From Gelidibacter sediminis (lineage in GTDB: Bacteria; Bacteroidota; Bacteroidia; Flavobacteriales; Flavobacteriaceae): a DNA stretch of 64,000 nt. The notes beneath the pieces were generated by a model. That model was not told the origin of the DNA. It made no database searches and saw nothing but the letters and a program-made list of their open reading frames with translations. Location: assembly GCF_004364975.1 (NCBI RefSeq), contig NZ_SOBW01000007.1, forward strand, positions 1 through 64,000, read 5' to 3'. Shown piece after piece: positions 44,046 to 54,300 of the stretch (position 1 is its first letter; every line of letters begins with the position of its first letter). Position numbers and translations under genes: made by a program.

Positions 44046-45065
44046 ATGGCAAAACAAAAGGACAACAAGAAGGTCATATATTGGCTTCTTACAGGTTGTG
44101 CATTACTTTTTGTAATGGTGGTCGTGGGTGGCATAACTAGACTTACAGATTCTGGCTTATCCATGTCAGAATATAAACTTATCACAGGCACCATTCCTCC
44201 TTTAAATGATGCCGAATGGCAGGAAGCTTTCGCCGTTTACCAACAGTATCCCGAATTTCAAAAACTACATTCGCACTTTACCTTGTCTGATTTTAAGGCC
44301 ATTTATTTTTGGGAATGGTTGCATCGGGTCATCGGGCGTTTGATTGGATTGGTATTTATTCTACCGTTCATTTATTTTATTGCCACGAAACAACTCACCG
44401 CAAAAACAATAAAGAAGTCATTAGTCTTACTTTTTCTTGGTGGATTCCAAGGTTTTCTTGGTTGGTATATGGTTAAAAGTGGTTTGGTAGACATGCCAGA
44501 CGTCAGTCATTATCGGCTAGCCGCACATTTAACAACGGCATTTTTAACTTTCGCGGCAACTTTGTGGGTGGCATTAGACTTGATTTACCCGAATAAAAAA
44601 CCAATCGACAAGAGTTTTAGAAACTTAATTGGCGTGGGTTATGTGGTCCTCATCCTGCAAATCATTTACGGTGGATTTGTCGCTGGTCTAAAAGCTGGGT
44701 TGCTACACAACCATTGGCCATTTATGAATGAAGGTAAATTCATCCACGAATCAGCTTATGCCATTGAGCCTTTCTATCTCAACCTGATAGAAAACCCAAG
44801 TGGTATTCAATTTGTACACCGGACTTTTGCTTATGTGGTGGTTGTTTTTGTCGCTATAATCTGGTATCGTGCCAAACAAATGGAGTTAACCAAGTTGCAG
44901 ACCCAAGGTGTAAATAGTTTACTAGTTTTGGTTGGTGTCCAATTCTTACTTGGTGTACTCACCATCATTTACGGCGTGCCACTATGGCTTGGCGTAGCAC
45001 ATCAAATAGGGGCGTTTTTCTTGCTCTCAGCAATGACATTTACCTTACATCGCTTTAGTAGATAA
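44046..45065 (+). CDS. COX15/CtaA-family heme A synthase
   Basis: From ATG 44046 the protein has 339 residues. An ATG at 44034 is also in frame but lies within the repeats. About eight membrane segments are visible. Conserved heme ligands are seen in WEWLHRVIGRLIG, DVSHYRLAAHL, VHRTFAYVVV and VAHQIGAFF. It converts heme O to heme A for cytochrome c oxidase. It follows a short repeat-rich gap. Confidence 0.93.
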   Translation: MAKQKDNKKVIYWLLTGCALLFVMVVVGGITRLTDSGLSMSEYKLITGTIPPLNDAEWQEAFAVYQQYPEFQKLHSHFTLSDFKAIYFWEWLHRVIGRLIGLVFILPFIYFIATKQLTAKTIKKSLVLLFLGGFQGFLGWYMVKSGLVDMPDVSHYRLAAHLTTAFLTFAATLWVALDLIYPNKKPIDKSFRNLIGVGYVVLILQIIYGGFVAGLKAGLLHNHWPFMNEGKFIHESAYAIEPFYLNLIENPSGIQFVHRTFAYVVVVFVAIIWYRAKQMELTKLQTQGVNSLLVLVGVQFLLGVLTIIYGVPLWLGVAHQIGAFFLLSAMTFTLHRFSR

Positions 45066-45077
45066 TAGAAAAAGCTT

Positions 45078-45085
45078 TAACTTTG
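45078..45085 (+). promoter_or_regulatory. -7 promoter box of the pRiA4b ORF-3-like gene
   Basis: TAACTTTG, exact TAnnTTTG, ends 17 nt before ATG 45103. Confidence 0.5.
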
Positions 45086-45102
45086 CCAATTAAATTTTAC
45101 AC

Positions 45103-45621
45103 ATGGTTTACAGATTCAGAATTATTCTAGACAACGACACCGAAGATGATGTTTTTAGAGATATCGAAATCCGCGAAACAGATACGCTAGAAGACCTGCA
45201 TAACAGTATCACTCAAGCTTTTGGGTTTGATGGTATTGAAATGGCTTCATTTTATTTAAGTGACGACGAATGGAATCAAGGTGAAGAAATTTCAATGTTC
45301 GACACGAGTGAAGGTTACGATGAAGTGAGACTGATGGGAGAAACCACTCTTAATGATGTTGTGCATGAAATGCAGACCAAACTAATTTATGTGTATGATT
45401 TTTTCAGCATGTGGACTTTTTTCGTGGAATTAGCTGAAATAGTTGATGAAGCAGAAGGCACTGATTATCCAAATTTAATGTTCGTGCACGGACAAATTCC
45501 TACAGAAGCACCTCAAAAAACGTTTGAAGCTGACAATGAATTTGATGATTATAATGAGTTTGACGATGATTTGGATGTGGATGATTATGAGGACTTAGAT
45601 TTTGATGAAAACTGGAATTAA
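45103..45621 (+). CDS. Plasmid pRiA4b ORF-3 / IS1096 TnpR-like family protein
   Basis: The 172-residue protein has the pRiA4b ORF-3 domain at the N-terminus (MVYRFRIILDNDTEDDVFRDI, then LHNSITQAFGFDGIEMASF) and an acidic Asp/Glu-rich tail of about 45 residues (DEFDD-type). Although relatives are named after mobile elements, there is no transposase or inverted repeat here. The gene seems an ordinary chromosomal one. Function unknown; it looks like a cytoplasmic adaptor or regulatory domain. Confidence 0.85.
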   Translation: MVYRFRIILDNDTEDDVFRDIEIRETDTLEDLHNSITQAFGFDGIEMASFYLSDDEWNQGEEISMFDTSEGYDEVRLMGETTLNDVVHEMQTKLIYVYDFFSMWTFFVELAEIVDEAEGTDYPNLMFVHGQIPTEAPQKTFEADNEFDDYNEFDDDLDVDDYEDLDFDENWN

Positions 45622-45689
45622 AATAGTATCCGATTTTCTATCATCTCATCTCTCTTTTCTTTTTTCTTTTTTCTCTTTTATTAAAACAC

Positions 45690-46748
45690 TCACAATATTT
45701 TCGTGTTCACATTTTCATAATTGCGCTGTACAAAGTCGAGCGCATTTTTAACAATTTCCCCCATATTTTTGCTGCGTTTAAATTTTAAGTCTTGCGTATA
45801 ATCGAAGATTTTCATTTTTAAAAGCGTAATGTGTTCAGGTGTAGATAATGTATCATCAATCATACAATCTAGAAGCTCCCTAATACGTTCATGATAACTA
45901 ATTAAACGTTTGGCTACAATAGATCGTTCTTCCAATTTATATTGGTCAATTGACTCTTGCTGAAATTTCTCCTGAACCAATTTAACCATTTCCAAATTCT
46001 CTTTAAAAAATTGTGGCCGGTAAACATTAAACTTACCTTCATAACTTTGTTGGTCAAAATCAATCGCCCTGATTTTGTACACCACATGGTCAAAGTCGTG
46101 GGTCGGCACAATCACATAGTTATACGATCGCATATCTCCCAACAGCCTAATCATACAACGCTCGTTGAATTTTACAAACTCTTTAGCAATTTGTGATCTT
46201 TCAGAAGGGGTACACTTAGGCAACATATTTTTTATAAATTCATCTCCTGGCACACCGGCAATATGCTCTTCAATCAATGTATCTTGATACACCAAAAAGT
46301 TTAGATTATATGGAGAAAGCATATGCTCCAATTCCAATCCATATATTCGTGAAGCATCTGCTTTCTTAACATAGAAATAGGTGTAATTGTCATTCAGAAT
46401 GTTTCTGACTTTGATCCGGAAAGGTTTCGAATTCCCAAAGGTGCAATAATCAATCGCATCAACATTTAAAAATGGGATGGTACGTTCATTTCCATCAGAG
46501 TGCAATATGGTGTACACCTTCTTTAAACTTAAATCAATTTCTTGTCGCTCAAACTCGTTAAAATACACCCTTACCCAAAGCGTGTCATTATCATCTTTAT
46601 CATATAAAGCCACAGCACCTTGAAAACGCAACAAGTCATCATAAAAAATTGGCAATCTTATATTCCTGTTGTATTCAGAAAGATAATTATGCAATTTCTC
46701 CGTAATGGGATACGACGGTTTACGTAACGAAATTTTAAGATCTTCCAT
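45690..46748 (-). CDS. Conserved-looking protein of unknown function
   Basis: The 352-residue protein has no signal peptide or membrane segment. It shows mixed alpha/beta character, with YKIRAIDFDQQSYEGKF in the middle (a His/Asp-rich phrase that recalls kinase-like or phosphotransfer sites), and a helical C-terminus from about residue 250 (LVQEKFQQESIDQYKLEE). I recognise no family. It has a strong divergent promoter shared with the ABC transporter gene region (minus box TACATTTG, TTG 23 nt upstream). The location gives no clue to its role. Confidence 0.7.
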   Translation of the reverse strand: MEDLKISLRKPSYPITEKLHNYLSEYNRNIRLPIFYDDLLRFQGAVALYDKDDNDTLWVRVYFNEFERQEIDLSLKKVYTILHSDGNERTIPFLNVDAIDYCTFGNSKPFRIKVRNILNDNYTYFYVKKADASRIYGLELEHMLSPYNLNFLVYQDTLIEEHIAGVPGDEFIKNMLPKCTPSERSQIAKEFVKFNERCMIRLLGDMRSYNYVIVPTHDFDHVVYKIRAIDFDQQSYEGKFNVYRPQFFKENLEMVKLVQEKFQQESIDQYKLEERSIVAKRLISYHERIRELLDCMIDDTLSTPEHITLLKMKIFDYTQDLKFKRSKNMGEIVKNALDFVQRNYENVNTKIL

Positions 46749-46764
46749 AGCAATTAAGTTATCT

Positions 46765-46798
46765 CAAATGTAAGTTTTTATATTTACAGATGTAACAA
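46765..46798 (-). promoter_or_regulatory. Promoter of the 352-residue unknown gene
   Basis: On the minus strand TTG (46798-46796) is followed after 23 nt by TACATTTG (46772-46765), 16 nt before the ATG at 46748. Confidence 0.6.
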
Positions 46799-46846
46799 AT
46801 TTAACCATCACTCGTCATACGAGTAACTAATCAATCAAAAAATATT

Positions 46847-47743
46847 TTGGAAAACATCCTCAGCATCAACAACCTCACCAAAAAATTTGGCTATCTCACT
46901 GCCGTCAAAGACTTATCATTTACCATTAACAAGGGCAATGTGTATGGCATTTTAGGACCAAACGGCAGCGGCAAGTCGACCACACTAGGCATTGTCCTTA
47001 ACGTGGTGAACAAAACTTCAGGTGATTTTAGCTGGTTTGAAGGACAGACAACGACGCATGACGCCCTCAAAAAAGTAGGAGCCATTATAGAAAACCCTAA
47101 TTTCTATCCGTATATGACGGCTTACGACAACCTGAAGTTGGTTTGTAAAATTAAAGGGGTAGATTATGCTAAGATTGATGAAAAGCTGGGCCTAGTTGGG
47201 CTGTTAGATAGGAAAAACAGTAAATTCAGCAACTATTCTTTGGGAATGAAACAGCGTCTTGCTATTGCTTCTGCCCTACTGAATGATCCCGAAATCTTAA
47301 TTTTGGATGAACCTACCAACGGACTTGACCCACAAGGGATTCATCAAATTAGATCTTTAATCAAACAGATTGCTAGTGAGGGTACAACTATTTTGTTAGC
47401 CTCGCATCTTTTGGACGAAGTTGAAAAAGTCTGCACGCATGTGGTAGTGCTTCGCAAGGGTGAAAAATTATATTCAGGACGTGTTGATGAAATGATTTCC
47501 AGCCATGGCTTTTTTGAGTTAAAATCAGCTCAGCAGGACACTTTAATTTCATTTCTACAAAGTAACCCTGATTTTTTAAGTGTTAAAGTAGAGGGCGACC
47601 TCATTACCGCCTTTCTTAATCAACCCATGGATGCTTCTATTTTTAACACATTGATGTTTGAAAAGGGCATAACCCTATCGCATCTGGTTAAACGCAAGGA
47701 AAGTTTAGAAGAACAATTCCTGAAATTAACTGACAACAATTAA
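46847..47743 (+). CDS. ABC transporter ATP-binding protein
   Basis: The 298-residue protein starts at TTG 46847, as no ATG is available. Walker A is GPNGSGKST at 37-45, the Q-loop region is GAIIENPNFYPYMTA, the signature YSLGMKQRL near 132-140, and Walker B ILILDEPTNG. A C-terminal extension of about 80 residues follows, as in BcrA/drug-efflux type ATPases. It works with the following permease as an ABC-2 type exporter. It is not the GldA gliding ATPase, whose N-terminus differs. Confidence 0.93.
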   Translation: MENILSINNLTKKFGYLTAVKDLSFTINKGNVYGILGPNGSGKSTTLGIVLNVVNKTSGDFSWFEGQTTTHDALKKVGAIIENPNFYPYMTAYDNLKLVCKIKGVDYAKIDEKLGLVGLLDRKNSKFSNYSLGMKQRLAIASALLNDPEILILDEPTNGLDPQGIHQIRSLIKQIASEGTTILLASHLLDEVEKVCTHVVVLRKGEKLYSGRVDEMISSHGFFELKSAQQDTLISFLQSNPDFLSVKVEGDLITAFLNQPMDASIFNTLMFEKGITLSHLVKRKESLEEQFLKLTDNN

Positions 47744-47761
47744 TCAATCAACTTCAACACT

Positions 47762-48586
47762 ATGTATCGACTCATTAATTTAGAGCTTCAAAAATTATTA
47801 TTAAATAGGGCAAGTAAAGTTTTAATCTTTATCTCATTTATTTTGCCATTTACAGTTTTGATTCTCTCTTCCATAAAAATTAACTTTTTCGGGTTTTTTA
47901 CTTTAGAATTGGGGGAACTAGGTATTTTCAATTTCCCAATCATCTGGCATATCACCACCTTTTTTGCTTCCTATTTTAAACTCTTTTTTGCAATTGTGGT
48001 CGTCAGTATGATCGGTAATGAATATTCCAACAAAACCATTAAGCAAAATCTTATTGATGGTTTGAGTAAGAAGGAGTTTATCCTCTCCAAGTTTTACACC
48101 ATCGTCTTATTTTCATTATTTGCGACCGTTTTAATAGGGCTGGCTACATTTTTTATTGGGCTCTACTATTCTAGCTACACAGAAGCTTCTATTATTTTTA
48201 GGGAAACAGAATTTCTGTTAGCCTATTTTGTAAAACTAGTTGGTTTTTTTAGTCTGTGCTTATTCTTTGGGATGCTTGTTAAACGCTCAGCCTTTGCCTT
48301 GGCATTTTTGTTTATACTCTACATATTTGAATGGATTATTTTTGGAGCCGCCACAAAAGCATTCACATTAGAGACCGCTTGGAAAATTAAGAACTTCTTA
48401 CCGTTGGAATCTATGTACAACCTCATCAACCAACCGTTTCAACGTGTCGTGATGACCAAGTATCCTGATAATATTGATATGGCTTATGATTATGGTGTTT
48501 ATTGGTATGAATTCGTCATCGTAATTGGTTGGACGGCACTCTTTATCTTTTTATCGTATAGACTATTAAAGAATAGGGATTTGTAA
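47762..48586 (+). CDS. ABC-2 type transporter permease
   Basis: The 274-residue protein has six hydrophobic segments (near 18-38, 63-85, 100-125, 145-170, 180-200 and 245-265). It lies 18 bp after the ATP-binding gene and shares the usual ABC-2 features, including a long cytoplasmic N-terminal turn and FGMLVKRSAFALAFLFILY. Together they form a one-substrate exporter of unknown cargo. Confidence 0.88.
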   Translation: MYRLINLELQKLLLNRASKVLIFISFILPFTVLILSSIKINFFGFFTLELGELGIFNFPIIWHITTFFASYFKLFFAIVVVSMIGNEYSNKTIKQNLIDGLSKKEFILSKFYTIVLFSLFATVLIGLATFFIGLYYSSYTEASIIFRETEFLLAYFVKLVGFFSLCLFFGMLVKRSAFALAFLFILYIFEWIIFGAATKAFTLETAWKIKNFLPLESMYNLINQPFQRVVMTKYPDNIDMAYDYGVYWYEFVIVIGWTALFIFLSYRLLKNRDL

Positions 48587-48621
48587 TATATTTGAGCATA
48601 CTACCATCCTAAACATTTCTT

Positions 48622-51075
48622 TTGAAACATTTTTTTAAGCTCGTTCTCATTTTCTGTGCTTTAGCCATTAGCCTTAGTGTCCAAGCGCAATACCCAACGG
48701 ATTGTATCGATGCTGTGATTGTATGCGGGAATTCGACCGTTAACTTAAATGTTAGCGGCATAGGCACGCAAGAGCTCAATAATTCAAACACTTGCAGCAG
48801 TCGAGAAAACAACAGTATTTGGTTGCAAGTAAGCCTTGTTACTGATGGTACTTTAGGGTTTACACTAAAGCCAAATAGCAGTTCGATACAAGAAGACTAT
48901 GATTTTTTTGTGTTTGGACCAAATGTAGCGTGTAACAATATTGGTCAGGCCATTAGATGCTCTACGACAAACCCATCCTCTGCGGGACTTGTCAATAACC
49001 ATACTGGGATGCGAGCAACTTCATTTGACACTGCAGAAGGTCCTGGCCCAGATGGCGATAGTTTTGTAAAATGGTTGACCGTATCAGCGGGAGATACCTA
49101 TTATATTGTTATTGACAGACCTATTGGGAATAGTGGATTTACTTTGGAGTGGACCGGTACAGCAGAGTTTTCTTCGCCACCCGTCAATGCATCCAACCCA
49201 ATAGTAACGCCTCTCAATTTAGAAAAATGTGACACCGATTTGCCTTACGGCGATGGGTTTACCAGTTTTAATTTGGAAGCAAACACGCCTAAGATTAAAG
49301 GGGCGCAGAACAATGTATCCGTGACTTACCATGTGTCAGAAAGCGATGCTAACATCAACCAAAATGCACTGACAAGTCCTTACACCAACAGTTCAAATCC
49401 ACAAAAAATTATTGCGCGCATCACAAATACCATCACTGGGTGTTTTGAATTGGCAGATTTTACCTTAACTGCCAATTTGGGACCTAATTTTCAAGCCCCG
49501 AGCCCACTTCAAGAATGTGATACAGCTTTAGATGGCAACAGTACCAATGGGCGCACCACTTTTAAGCTAAATTCCAAAAATCCTGAAATATTAAAAGGTC
49601 AAGACCCTTCTTCGCTTTCTATAACCTATCATGAATCTTTGGCTTCCGCCAATACTAGTTCAGACACCGGCGTAAATCCAAACTCTTATTATAACAGCGT
49701 TCCTTACCAACAGCAACTTTATGTCAGGATTGAAGATGCCGCAAATAAAAATTGCAGAAACATCACGACCTTAGATCTTATAGTCAATGCATTGCCATTA
49801 GCATTTAATACGAGTATTTTGCAGTGTGACGAAGACGGAGTGAAAGATGGACGCACGATTTTTAACTTATCCCAAGTTGAACAAGATCTTACGGGGAATA
49901 CACCAGAACGCAGTGTATCTTATTATTTTACTAACACTGAAGCCAATTCTGGCTTAGGCAGTACAATAGATGGTAACGCTTTTAAAAACACTGAAAATCC
50001 GCAGTTGCTTTACGCTAAAATAACGAACGATGTAACGGGTTGTTACAGCCTTGCACAATTGCGTTTGGAGGTCAGTACCACCTCAGCCTATGATGCTGTA
50101 CTCAACCATTGTGACGACGACGGAGAAGAGGACGGTCATTATACGTTTACCCTTTCTGATGCTGATGCTCAAGTTTTAAGAGGTTTACCTACAGGATTAG
50201 AATTGTTTTATTATCAGACGTATAATGATGCGCTTTTAGAAGTTGATCCACTGCCAAATTCTTTTAAAAATGCTATCCCTTATTCTCAAACTATTTACGC
50301 TAGGGTAGAAAACAGTAATGCCTGTTATGGAATCAGCGAGGTAGTACTTACCGTATTTGAGATGCCCAATGTCCAATTAGTAGCTGAGGCTATTTACTGT
50401 CTGAATACGTTTCCGGAACCCATCACTTTGTACAGTGACGTTATTGATCCGACGTCTTCAACATATACTTACGATTGGTCAACCGGAGAAACCACCTCCG
50501 AAATTCTGGTAAATGCTCCCGGGAGTTATTCGGTTAGAATAACAAATGACAATGGGTGTTATAAAGACAGAACCATCAACGTATCACCATCAAATAGTGC
50601 CACTATAACTGACATTAACATCAGTGATGCATCCCAAAACAATATGGTAACAGTTCTAGTTACAGGCGAAGGCACTTATGAATATGCACTTAATTCGATC
50701 AATGGACCATATCAGGACGAGGCCACCTTTGAGAATGTTGCATCAGGCTTCCACAAGGTATATGTTAGAGATACCAACGGGTGTGGAATTTCTGAACAAC
50801 AAATTTCAGTTATCGGGTTTCCTAAATATTTTACGCCGAATAACGACGGTATTAATGATTACTGGCAAGTAGACGGCGTTAATGACCGGTTTCAACCCAA
50901 GACGACTATTTATATTTTCAATAGAATGGGCAAGTTGCTCAAACAATTAAATCCGCTAAGCAAGGGTTGGGACGGTACTTATATTGGGGAAGCATTATCT
51001 TCTGATGATTATTGGTTTTCTATAACTATACAAGATGGCAGAACACTAAAAGGCCATTTTACGCTTAAACGTTAA
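48622..51075 (+). CDS. T9SS type B sorting domain protein with four Asp-rich repeats
   Basis: The 817-residue protein has a signal peptide ending SVQAQ, beginning at TTG 48622 as no ATG is near. Residues ~25-185 are a beta-rich CUB/PPC-like domain. Four ~97-residue repeats follow, each starting CD-x-D-x-DG such as CDEDGVKDGRTIFNL and ending in YARI-N-TGCY. The end, from about residue 734, is a gliding-motility-associated C-terminal domain (TIGR04131-like): YFTPNNDGINDYW, then RMGKLLKQL and KGHFTLKR. This type B signal sends proteins through the type IX secretion system to the cell surface or outside. Calcium binding by the DxDxDG loops is inferred. Confidence 0.92.
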   Translation: MKHFFKLVLIFCALAISLSVQAQYPTDCIDAVIVCGNSTVNLNVSGIGTQELNNSNTCSSRENNSIWLQVSLVTDGTLGFTLKPNSSSIQEDYDFFVFGPNVACNNIGQAIRCSTTNPSSAGLVNNHTGMRATSFDTAEGPGPDGDSFVKWLTVSAGDTYYIVIDRPIGNSGFTLEWTGTAEFSSPPVNASNPIVTPLNLEKCDTDLPYGDGFTSFNLEANTPKIKGAQNNVSVTYHVSESDANINQNALTSPYTNSSNPQKIIARITNTITGCFELADFTLTANLGPNFQAPSPLQECDTALDGNSTNGRTTFKLNSKNPEILKGQDPSSLSITYHESLASANTSSDTGVNPNSYYNSVPYQQQLYVRIEDAANKNCRNITTLDLIVNALPLAFNTSILQCDEDGVKDGRTIFNLSQVEQDLTGNTPERSVSYYFTNTEANSGLGSTIDGNAFKNTENPQLLYAKITNDVTGCYSLAQLRLEVSTTSAYDAVLNHCDDDGEEDGHYTFTLSDADAQVLRGLPTGLELFYYQTYNDALLEVDPLPNSFKNAIPYSQTIYARVENSNACYGISEVVLTVFEMPNVQLVAEAIYCLNTFPEPITLYSDVIDPTSSTYTYDWSTGETTSEILVNAPGSYSVRITNDNGCYKDRTINVSPSNSATITDINISDASQNNMVTVLVTGEGTYEYALNSINGPYQDEATFENVASGFHKVYVRDTNGCGISEQQISVIGFPKYFTPNNDGINDYWQVDGVNDRFQPKTTIYIFNRMGKLLKQLNPLSKGWDGTYIGEALSSDDYWFSITIQDGRTLKGHFTLKR

Positions 51076-51321
51076 ACTCCTTGATTTCACTTAGCTATTA
51101 GGCGTCAGCACTTCGATGCCTACCTTAACAATAAGGACTTAAAAGCGATTTTTCTGACAATTCTTAAGCCCTATCGGCTAAAATACTAAAGTTTTATGCA
51201 TTTTGTCGTATTATTTTGCATTTCATCCAATAATTAAGTACTTTTCCACCCAAATTAAAATATAACAGAATACTCATTGCCCCTCACATGAGTTTCTTCT
51301 GGCTAAACTTGACCTAATCGA
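51076..51321. other. Intergenic gap between T9SS genes
   Basis: AT-rich 246-bp gap with no ORF of note. A weak -7-like TAAACTTG lies at 51304-51311, 10 nt before the ATG of the next gene. I see no terminator hairpin that I would trust. Confidence 0.5.
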
Positions 51322-54300
51322 ATGAAATCGTTCCAAATTTCCCTCCTTGCTCTTGCTTGTTTTTTGTGTAACACCGCATTCAGCCAACAAATACTAGTAG
51401 ACGGCACCATCACCCCTAAAACGCTAATAGAAAACCATTTAATTCAAGGTTGTGTAGAGACTTCTAACATTGTATCGCCCATAAATGGCACAAAAAACGG
51501 GTTCTCTAGTTTTGGATATTTCGAACGGGGCGATTCCAACTTTCCTTTTGAGAATGGTATTGTTCTAACTACAGGTAAAGCTGAAGCAGGCGGAAACACA
51601 GTGATCTCAGATGATTTAAACGATGGCAATAAGAAATGGGGAGCAGATGCAGATCTTGAAACCGCATTAGGAATTACCAACACTCTAAACGCAACAGCTA
51701 TAGAATTTGAATTCGCATCAACATCAAACCAGATTCAATTCAACTATATTTTAGCATCTGAAGAATATCAACAAGAATTCCCGTGTAACTATTCTGATGG
51801 TTTCGCCTTTCTAATTAAACGCGCCGGCACCACAGATCCCTTTACCAATATTGCATTAATTCCTGGAACCAATACCCCTGTAAACACCAACACCATACAT
51901 AATGCTATAGTTGGTTATTGTGGAGCTTCCAATCCTGAATATTTTGAAGGTTATAGTTTAGGAGCTACCAATTATAATGGTAGAACCAAGGTCATGACTG
52001 CTACGGCTGCAATTTTACCAAACGTAAAATACCTTATAAAAATGGTCATTGCTGATCAAACAGATCATAATTATGACTCCGCAGTATTTATCGAAGGCAA
52101 TAGTTTTAATGCCACAGTAGATTTAGGTGAGGACATCACTACATGTGCCAGTAGTCTAACCTTAAATGGAAATATTCAAAATCCGGAAGCTAAGTATTCT
52201 TGGTATTTCGATACTGCTGTCATTGCAGCTCAAACCCAACCGACTCTAGTGGTTGACCAGTCAGGCACCTATACCGTTAAAATAGAAATTCCGTTAGCAG
52301 ATTCCTTTTGTACTATAGAAGATAGTATCACCATTCAATTAAGCTCCACTCAAACTGCCCAACCAATTACTGATTTTGAAGTTTGTGATGATGCGTCAGG
52401 TGATGGTATTGAACTATTTGATTTGAGTTTAAAGAATGATGAGATTATAAAAGCAGTACCTAAATCGACTTATAAAATTTCTTACCATTATTCTAATGAA
52501 GATGCCCTTTCCTATGCAAACGCCATTACATCTCCCATTTATAATACAACTAGTCCTCAGAAGGTATTTGTTAGAATTGAAGATACTGTAAATGGCTGTT
52601 TAGCGTATTCGTCATTTCATCTTGTTGTGAACACATTACCTAATATCGCACCTACATCAGAATTTCTTATTTGTGATGATGAAACCCCTGACGGACTCAC
52701 GGAAATTGATTTGAAACAGCACGATGCGACCATAACAAATGGTAATACAGATTTAATAGTTAGTTATCACCAACTCAAATCCGACGCGGATTCTGGTGAT
52801 AAGGCTATGGAATCTCCATATAGCAACACCTCAGCAACGGAACATTTTTTTGCTCGTGTAACCAATGTTGTTACTGGCTGTGTGATCACCACTGATGTCA
52901 CTTTAAAAGTATTAGCCAATCCTGTTATTAACACTGGCCGTCATTATATTGATGCTTGCGATATGGATCATGACGGAATGGCTACTTTTGACTTAAATAG
53001 TAGTATCAACGCTGTTCTTGATGGTGCCGTTGGCATGACCACCAGTTTTTACGAATCATATGAAGAGGCGGTATTGGGTGCAAATCCCGTCCAAAACCCA
53101 GGTAATTATAGCAACACATTACCTAACATGCAGTACATCTATATAAAGGTTACCAATGCTGCAGGATGTTTTTCAATTACACCAATTGAACTACATAGTA
53201 ATGTATTATTAACGGGGACAAACATTAAAAAGTTTTCTGTTTGTACCATAAAAGGTGAAACGCCAATTTTTGATTTATACAATATAGAGGAGGTAATTGC
53301 CAATGAGCTTCCTGATATTACTGTAAAGTTTTATGAGACCAGAGAGGATCAAATTGCTGGCAATCCACTTAATAAAAATCTGTCCTATACGCCACCAATG
53401 TTTCCCTATACTTTATATATCACCTTAGACAATACTGTATGTCAGGAAGAGGCTACAATTGATTTAGTTTTAAGTCCTATTGTAGAATTTGATTCTATAG
53501 GATCAGTCACCTATTGTGATACTGACCAAGATGGACTAACCTCTATCGACTTATCATCTTTTGACTATGATATTTATAACGGGCAAGAGGGCTATACGGT
53601 ACGTTATTTCTTGACAGAAAAAGATGCAAAAAGCAACACTAATGTCCTACCTAATTTACATACCAATATTTCCAATCCGCAAGTATATTATGCAAGAGCC
53701 ACTTCAACGATCACTGGGTGTTCTGGTGTGAATAGTTTTGAGGTTACCGTATTACCAGCTCCAGTTACCAATAAGGCATCAGATATTGTAATTTGTGATA
53801 ATGATCAAGATGGTTTTTCAAGAGTCAATCTGGACGATAAGATAAGCGAAATTGTTCCGGACTTATATAACAGGTCTGTTTCATTCTACACAACATCAGA
53901 AAATGCGCATAGCAAGACAGAAGCTATTTCAAATACCAAAAATTATAATGCGAAAACTCAAATTGTATACACTCGCGTTGAAAATACTGCTACAGGGTGT
54001 CATGCTGTAGAACCCATAAATATCATTGTTAACACCTTACCTATTATTCCTAGCATCAGTATTTATAAATATTGTGAAGAAGACAGCGATGGCATTGGAA
54101 ACTTCTTATTTAAAACAAAAGATGCTGAAATTTTGAAGGGGCAATCTGGAAAGCGAACATCTTATTACCTAAATTCATCAGATGCAGAAAATAGAATAAA
54201 CGCCATTGATAAAAATAAAATTTTTTCAAATACTGTTAATCCACAAAAGATATACTTAAGAGTAGAAAACCATACAGACGTAAACTGCTATGCCACGGGA

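Noticed and set aside
45103-45621. Name link to IS1096 and plasmid pRiA4b suggesting a mobile element
   Set aside because: No transposase, inverted repeat or target duplication nearby; it has its own promoter and neighbour-like codon use.
46847-48586. GldA/GldF gliding-motility ABC transporter
   Set aside because: The N-terminus and C-terminal extension fit a BcrA-type exporter better, and no gldG-type gene follows.
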